39,752 bases of DNA. Origin: a virus. Positions 35,356 to 39,752 of the stretch are shown here, one piece after another. The number at the start of each line of letters is the position of its first letter. The first letter of the stretch is position 1. Location: the IMG/VR virus record IMGVR_UViG_3300042505_001204, positions 1 to 39,752 of that record, one strand, 5' to 3'. The notes beneath the pieces are model-generated. The model worked only from the letters and a program-made list of their open reading frames with translations. It ran no database searches and was not told the DNA's origin. A program made the translations under genes and the position numbers.

Positions 35356-36890
35356 TGCCTAACGTCACCATCCCCACGCTCGGCCAATACGGCGTAATCG
35401 CTGACCAGCAGCCGCAGGAAATCCCGGTTAACGCCTGGACAAGCTGCGAGAACGTGCGTTTTCGTGGCGGCAGTGTGGAGCGGTTCGGCGGGCATGTGTC
35501 GGTGTTTACTGCTCCTTCTGTCACCCCGCAGTTTGTTGTCCCGTATCAGACGCAGACAAAGCGTTTCTGGATTCACTGCGCCACGAATAGCGTCTTTGCT
35601 GACGATGGCACCACGCGCAGCAACATCACCGGCACGACGCCAACAGGCACGGCGGCAGACCGTTGGAACGCGGCTGTTCTGAATGGCGTTCTGTTGCTCA
35701 ATAACGGCGTGGACTCCCCGAGTTATTGGGGCGGCACTGGCGTTTTGGCAAGCCTGCCCGGGTGGTCGTCATCATGGAAGTGCAAGAGCATTGGAGCCTT
35801 CAAGGCGTTCGCTGTTGCCGTGGGCATTACCAAGAGCGGCACGTTCTACCCGCACATGGTCAAGTGGTCAGACACCGCAGACCCGGGCAGCGTGCCTAGC
35901 TCATGGGATGAGGCAGACGCCACCAAGCTGGCGGGTGAAGTTGACCTAGCAGAGACAACCGACCTCATCGTCGATCAGTTGGTTCTAGGCGATGCGAACC
36001 TGATCTACAAGGAGCGCAGCATCTACGCGATGCGCTTCATTGGTGGGACGCAGGTTTTCGAGTTCCGCAGGGTTCCCGGGAGCGTGGGCATGCTCGCCAA
36101 GGGCTGCGCGGCAGTGACTCCTAAAGGCCATGTGGTTCTAGCCAATGGTGACTTGGTGCTAGTGGACGGAATCAACGAGCCGCAGAGCCTCTTGGCCGAC
36201 CGCTTGAAGACGTTTCTGTTTTCGTCGCAGATCGACTCCGCAGCATCGCAAAAGTGCTTTGTAGTCTCCAATCCTCCGCGCTCTGAGGTTTGGGTTTGCT
36301 ACCCCGAGGTAGGTGAGACAACCTGCACCCGGGCTCTAGTCTGGAACTGGGAAAGCAACACGTTTGGCTTTCGTGACCTGCCCAGCGCCAACCACGCAGC
36401 CTCGGGGCTCTTGGAGTACACCACTGGAACCTCTTGGACTTCGGACGCTGACACGTGGAACACCGATGCGAGCCTCTGGAACCAAGACGAGTTTGGCCCG
36501 ACTGAGCCGCGCTTAATCATCGCCAGCAATGCCCCGGGCCTGTACCTGGCCGACGCTGGCGCGAGCTTCGCGGGCTCGGCAATCCCTGCGCACGTTGAAC
36601 GAGTCGGGATGGCCTTTGATGCGCCCGAGCAAGTCAAGTTGCTGCGCTCAGTCGTTCCCCGATTCGACGCGCCGGCAGGTACTCAGTTGCTCATCAGCGC
36701 AGGCGGATCAATGGACGCAGAGCAAGGGGCCACCTTTGGCGCTCCATTTGCGTACACGGTGGGCAGTTCATACAAGGCTGACGTTTTCGCTACGGGTCGC
36801 TTTTTAGCCCTGCGAATCGAGTCAGCAGGCGGCGCACGTTGGCGGCTCAAGAGCATGACGCTCGATGTGCAGCCAATGGGCCTTTTCTGA
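35355..36890 (+). CDS. gp10-like tail / DNA-stabilisation protein
   Basis: A 511-residue protein. It starts with TIPTLGQYGVIADQQPQEIPVNAWTSCENVRFRGGSVERFGG, a pattern typical of the P22 gp10-like family (packaged DNA stabilisation) in podoviruses. It continues beta-rich with blade-like repeats (PHMVKWSDTADPGSVPSSWD, LIYKERSIYAMRFIGG, VLANGDLVLVDGINEPQSL) and ends with RLKSMTLDVQPMGLF. It likely forms the tail hub below the connector. Overlaps the previous gene by one base. Confidence 0.87.
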   Translation: MPNVTIPTLGQYGVIADQQPQEIPVNAWTSCENVRFRGGSVERFGGHVSVFTAPSVTPQFVVPYQTQTKRFWIHCATNSVFADDGTTRSNITGTTPTGTAADRWNAAVLNGVLLLNNGVDSPSYWGGTGVLASLPGWSSSWKCKSIGAFKAFAVAVGITKSGTFYPHMVKWSDTADPGSVPSSWDEADATKLAGEVDLAETTDLIVDQLVLGDANLIYKERSIYAMRFIGGTQVFEFRRVPGSVGMLAKGCAAVTPKGHVVLANGDLVLVDGINEPQSLLADRLKTFLFSSQIDSAASQKCFVVSNPPRSEVWVCYPEVGETTCTRALVWNWESNTFGFRDLPSANHAASGLLEYTTGTSWTSDADTWNTDASLWNQDEFGPTEPRLIIASNAPGLYLADAGASFAGSAIPAHVERVGMAFDAPEQVKLLRSVVPRFDAPAGTQLLISAGGSMDAEQGATFGAPFAYTVGSSYKADVFATGRFLALRIESAGGARWRLKSMTLDVQPMGLF

Positions 36891-36907
36891 GTTTTTAAGG
36901 AGTTTTC

Positions 36908-37375
36908 ATGGCAACCGGCGACGTTAAATGGTTTCAGCAAGGGGTCTTAGACCTCGGCAACAAGATTCACAACCTTGCGAGTGACGCGCTGCAATTGGGC
37001 ATCGTGACCACTGCAACCGTGCCAAGCATGAGCACAGCAGGCCCGCATTGGGGCGGCACTGGAACGACGAACTTTGCAACGAACCAAGTCGGCACAGGCG
37101 GCGGCTATACCGGCCCCATCACCTTGGCCTCTGTGACTTGGACGAACGTTTCCGGCGTGCTGACCTTGCGCGCAACGGATGTGACCATCCCCCAGAACGC
37201 GAGCGGTTTCAGCAACGGGGCTTGGGGAATCATCTTCAACAACACCGATGCGAACAAGCGTGCGATTGCCTACGTTGAACTCAGCGCAGGCGGCACGCTC
37301 TCGATTGTGTCCGGCTCGGTCACGATTGATTGGCAAGGCTTGGGAACTGACGTTCTCCGCATCACCCCGACCTAA
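36908..37375 (+). CDS. Virion-associated protein, function unknown
   Basis: A 155-residue protein with AAGGAG before ATG 36908 (MATGDVKWFQQGVLDLGNKIHNLASDALQLGIVT). The opening W-F-x-x-x-x-x-D-L-G-x-K-x-H-x-L-x-x-D-x-x-x-L-G and the ending D-W-Q-G-L-G-T-D-V-L-R-I-T match small phage tail-region proteins. Beta-rich centre. Function unknown, a structural role is likely. Confidence 0.78.
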   Translation: MATGDVKWFQQGVLDLGNKIHNLASDALQLGIVTTATVPSMSTAGPHWGGTGTTNFATNQVGTGGGYTGPITLASVTWTNVSGVLTLRATDVTIPQNASGFSNGAWGIIFNNTDANKRAIAYVELSAGGTLSIVSGSVTIDWQGLGTDVLRITPT

Positions 37376-37384
37376 GGAGCCCGC

Positions 37385-37969
37385 ATGGCACTCACCCCCG
37401 CCCAACTCGCAGCCCTGCGCGCAGACATTGCCGCAGACCCTGTGCTGTCGCTCCTGCCCGTAGAGGGCGATGGGAGCTACATCATTGCCGATGCCTACAA
37501 CCTGCCCGCAGTCCCCGAGGCTCGCGTTTGGGATGTGGCCGTACCGGTGCGCGCGATCATGGATACGTTCAACTGGGCAGCGTTTACGCCCACTGACACG
37601 GTGCCAGAGTCGAACGTAGACCAAGCCTCGTTGCAGCGGTTCATTTCGCGCATGCTTGTCATCCAGACCAAGCAAATGAACTTGCAACTCATGCTTCAAG
37701 GGCGCGACACGGTAGACGCAAGTCTTTCCAACTTCCGCGCCGGCTTGCGTGATGCCTTGGTTTCCATCCCCTCGGGCGTGAACGGTGCAGCAGTCAACGG
37801 GGCAGGCGGCAGCGCCACCAATGCTCTGAACGCTTGCACGCGCCCAGCAACCCGCGCAGAGCGTTTGTTTGCCACCAGCCAGCAAACGACCGGCAGCGTT
37901 ACAGCTTGGGTCATGGGCAACGTGGGGCCTATCAGCTATGCAGACGTGGCGCAGGCGAGGGCTAACTAA
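37385..37969 (+). CDS. Virion-associated protein, function unknown
   Basis: A 194-residue protein, AAGGAG upstream. The opening LTPAQLAALRADIAADPVLSLLPVEGDGSYIIADAYNLPA and the segment LQMLLQGRDTVDASLSNFRAGLRDALVSIPSG-like (LMLQGRDTVDASLSNFRAGLRDAL) are familiar from phage proteins following tail hub genes. The end (CTRPATRAERLFATSQQTTGSVTAWVMGNVGPISYADVAQARAN) is helical to beta. Possible assembly or tail protein. ATG of the next gene overlaps its last base. Confidence 0.78.
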   Translation: MALTPAQLAALRADIAADPVLSLLPVEGDGSYIIADAYNLPAVPEARVWDVAVPVRAIMDTFNWAAFTPTDTVPESNVDQASLQRFISRMLVIQTKQMNLQLMLQGRDTVDASLSNFRAGLRDALVSIPSGVNGAAVNGAGGSATNALNACTRPATRAERLFATSQQTTGSVTAWVMGNVGPISYADVAQARAN

Positions 37970-38466
37970 TGACGACGAACTACCGTGCAAGCAGTGCGGT
38001 AACCATCACCCTTGCATCGCTTGCAACGAGTGCAGGCTTGACCGTTGGGCGTTGCTCGGCCTCGGTGGCGAACGGCACGAATAAGGATGATTTCATCATC
38101 CCAACGCTTCGTTTTCGCACGGGTGGCACGGCCCCAACAGCCGGCACGGTGCTAGAGCTTTGGTGCTTTGCACAGCGAGCCGACTCAACGTGGCCCGAAC
38201 TGTTCACCGCCGCTTACACAGGCTCCGATGCAGGGTTCACCATCAGCAGCCGTGATGTGCTTTTCTCGGGTGCCGTGCTTTGCGGCTCGTACATATTCGA
38301 CGCGGCAACCGGGCGCGATGTGGTGATCCGTGGCCGTGAGCTTGCCCAAGTGTTTGGAGCCGTTCCGCAGAACTTCGCGTTCTTTGTGGTGCAGAGCAGC
38401 GGGCAAAACCTTGACTCGACGGGCGGAAACTTTGCCTTGACCGTCAACGCGGGCAATTACACCTAA
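37969..38466 (+). CDS. Beta-rich virion protein, function unknown
   Basis: A 165-residue beta-rich protein (TTNYRASSAVTITLASLATSAGLTVGRCSASVANGTNKDDFI...) with no enzymatic motif. The beginning and overall length suit a small tail-fibre or receptor-binding component. Its stop overlaps the ATG of the adhesin gene by one base (TAATG). Confidence 0.75.
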   Translation: MTTNYRASSAVTITLASLATSAGLTVGRCSASVANGTNKDDFIIPTLRFRTGGTAPTAGTVLELWCFAQRADSTWPELFTAAYTGSDAGFTISSRDVLFSGAVLCGSYIFDAATGRDVVIRGRELAQVFGAVPQNFAFFVVQSSGQNLDSTGGNFALTVNAGNYT

Positions 38467-39548
38467 TGCCTCGCCGCATCGTCAGGACTGAGCCGGCGGC
38501 ACAACCGCAGGCGGCCCTGAGCATCAATTGGGGCAACCCGCTTGCTCGTGGGTTGATTTCGCTTGTTGACGGATCAACGGGCCGCGACTTGGTAAGCCAG
38601 TCTCTACCGTCATTCAGCAACGGGACGCGATCTAGCGGCTCTGTTGGGCAGGCTTTGGGCTACACAACATCGCAATATGCGACTTACCCGTTCTCCAATA
38701 GAACGCGCCTGACCAACCAGCTAACGATGTTTTCGCTGACTGATTACACGGCTGGCGGCTCCCCCAATAGCTTTTTGTTTGGCGACACTGAGGCGGCGGG
38801 CGCTGGCTATAACTTCGGCCTATATACCAACGGCCTTACATGGCAGTCGTTTGTGAAAACGGGCGGCTCTGGCGCATCGGCTGCGGGCGGCACTTTCGCG
38901 CAGCGTTCGCGGTTTGTCCACGCAGCCACCTATGACGGAGCAAACATTCGCCAGTACCTAGACGGAGTGGCGGCAGGCGTTACAGCCAAGACCGGCAACG
39001 TAGATACGGGCTCATTCAGCCTGAACATCAATCGATGGAACTCTGGCAATGTTCACGCAGGCCGGTTCTATGTTGGCGGGGTATGGAATCGGGCGTTAAG
39101 CGTTGCCGAGATTGCAAGCCTCACCGCCAACCCCTGGCAACTGTTCGAACCTCAGATGCGGAGCATTCCGCTTCCTTCTGGCGTCACGGTCTACCGCCCA
39201 GCTTCTGACATCGTGGTCAATAGCTGGACACCCAGCACCGGCAGCGATCTTTACGCAATGATCGATGACCCAACGCTGAACCGATCGGACTTCATCACCT
39301 CGCCCAACCTGACCAACCCAGTAACGATGGGCTGGGGCTCATCGCTTGCCGCAGGCACCTATGACGTATCAGTTGACTTTGACCGCACCGGTACACAAGG
39401 GCAATTGCGCATCGTCTTGCTTGACTCTGGCGGCACTGCGGTAGGCACTAGCTCATGGCAGGCCGCGCCATCAAGCGCCGCAACAACCGTTTTTAGTGTG
39501 ACCACTACGGGCACATCTGACCGATTCCGAATTGAGGTTCAAGCATGA
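38466..39548 (+). CDS. LamG/concanavalin-like tail adhesin
   Basis: A 360-residue protein. Residues about 25-230 look like a LamG/concanavalin A jelly roll: ARGLISLVDGSTGRDLV at the start, V-H-A-A-T-Y-D-G-A-N-I-R-Q-Y-L-D-G-V near the middle and G-G-V-W-N-R-A-L-S-V-A-E-I-A-S-L-T-A-N-P-W-Q-L-F at the end, the last being typical of phage LamG proteins. A second beta domain (SGSDLYAMIDDP..., TYDVSVDFDRTGTQGQLRIVLLDSGGTAVG) follows. Likely binds glycans on the host surface. The split tail gene follows with an ATGA overlap. Confidence 0.85.
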   Translation: MPRRIVRTEPAAQPQAALSINWGNPLARGLISLVDGSTGRDLVSQSLPSFSNGTRSSGSVGQALGYTTSQYATYPFSNRTRLTNQLTMFSLTDYTAGGSPNSFLFGDTEAAGAGYNFGLYTNGLTWQSFVKTGGSGASAAGGTFAQRSRFVHAATYDGANIRQYLDGVAAGVTAKTGNVDTGSFSLNINRWNSGNVHAGRFYVGGVWNRALSVAEIASLTANPWQLFEPQMRSIPLPSGVTVYRPASDIVVNSWTPSTGSDLYAMIDDPTLNRSDFITSPNLTNPVTMGWGSSLAAGTYDVSVDFDRTGTQGQLRIVLLDSGGTAVGTSSWQAAPSSAATTVFSVTTTGTSDRFRIEVQA

Positions 39549-39752
39549 GCAGCATTACCCTAAACCCCGGCTCTGGCGGTTCGACGGTTGCAACGGACAT
39601 TCACGGTGGCGATCACTACCAAATCAACAAGGTAGCCGGGAACCGCGTCAGTCAGTGGCCGAACTACAGCCCGCCTTCTGACACCTTCCCAAGCCCGCTC
39701 AATATCGACGACTTCGGGAGCCTGCAAACACGCGGCGCGGTGCTGACGGATG
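39545..39752 (+). CDS. Tail/virion structural protein, N-terminal part (3'-truncated by window edge)
   Basis: ATG 39545 overlaps the previous stop (ATGA). The visible 69 codons (MSSITLNPGSGGSTVATDIHGGDHYQINKVAG...) end with G-S-L-Q-T-R-G-A-V-L-T-D plus one base. The start pattern S-x-T-L-N-x-G-x-G-G-x-x-V-A-T-D and H-x-x-x-K-V is typical of phage tail proteins whose next segment reads E-G-x-F-R-x-x-F; the other window end opens with G-T-F-R-V-N-F in frame 1. So this is the 5' part of the gene at 1-1632, with about 2 nt missing between. The whole protein would be about 610 residues. Confidence 0.8.
   Translation, partial: MSSITLNPGSGGSTVATDIHGGDHYQINKVAGNRVSQWPNYSPPSDTFPSPLNIDDFGSLQTRGAVLTD

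Noticed and set aside
36947-37990. Long open frame (347 codons) on the minus strand
   Set aside because: It is antisense to three coupled virion genes with good ribosome sites; composition is typical of a shadow frame.
1-39752. Diversity-generating retroelement as in Bordetella podovirus BPP-1
   Set aside because: The podovirus-like module and adhesin prompted a look, but no reverse transcriptase motif or template/variable repeat pair was found.
1-39752. CRISPR array or insertion sequence
   Set aside because: No regularly spaced repeats with unique spacers and no transposase frame or terminal inverted repeats were seen.

Overview
The window reads as one essentially complete genome of a temperate, short-tailed (podovirus-like) bacteriophage. 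It has a P22-type large portal, a DUF5309-like major capsid protein, a gp10-like tail protein and large internal virion proteins; no tape-measure or tail-sheath gene is visible. The two window ends lie inside the same tail-protein gene (39545-39752 continues at 1-1632), so the molecule was probably circular or circularly permuted when assembled and cut at an arbitrary point, with about 2 nt lost. GC-rich codon use, strong AAGGAG ribosome sites and the gene families (ERF, NinB/NinG, DUF551 proteins, helicase-methyltransferase, Rz/Rz1) suggest a Gram-negative, probably betaproteobacterial (Burkholderiales-like) host. The host assignment is inference.

Layout. (1) Late region, rightward, from 26007 through the window end and on to about 10319: possible cos, terminase, portal, scaffold, major capsid protein, an inserted HNH endonuclease, connector and tail genes, a LamG-type adhesin, the split tail protein, four large internal virion proteins, then a tightly overlapped lysis cassette (two small membrane proteins, M15 endolysin, holin-like protein, Rz with nested Rz1). 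(2) A candidate attP with phased CCCGCAC repeats, followed by a tyrosine integrase (10541-11551). (3) A leftward early operon of 18 genes (18942 down to 11512), almost all start/stop-overlapped, carrying an ERF single-strand annealing protein, a helicase-DNA methyltransferase fusion, DUF551-type proteins, many small unknowns and an excisionase-like HTH protein near its end. (4) A divergent promoter/operator region (18943-19093). (5) A rightward early operon (19094-25819): Cro-like protein, replication initiator with a likely internal origin, DnaB helicase, a PD-(D/E)XK nuclease, HTH proteins, NinB, NinG and a gene in the position of the lambda Q antiterminator, ending at a terminator just before the cos-like site.

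How it fits together: the symmetric divergent promoters drive recombination and DNA-modification genes to the left and replication genes to the right. Late genes sit beyond a terminator and are themselves punctuated by terminators, which suggests antitermination. Integrase lies downstream of lysis and convergent to the leftward operon that holds the excisionase candidate. No CI-type repressor was recognised.

Most notable signals: a repeated gene-junction module and repeated Ala/Pro linkers in the leftward operon; a 113-bp inverted duplication of DUF551 sequence; symmetric early promoters with an apparently leaderless cro; iterons and a palindrome inside the initiator gene; phased repeats before the integrase; and a lambda-like cos sequence.
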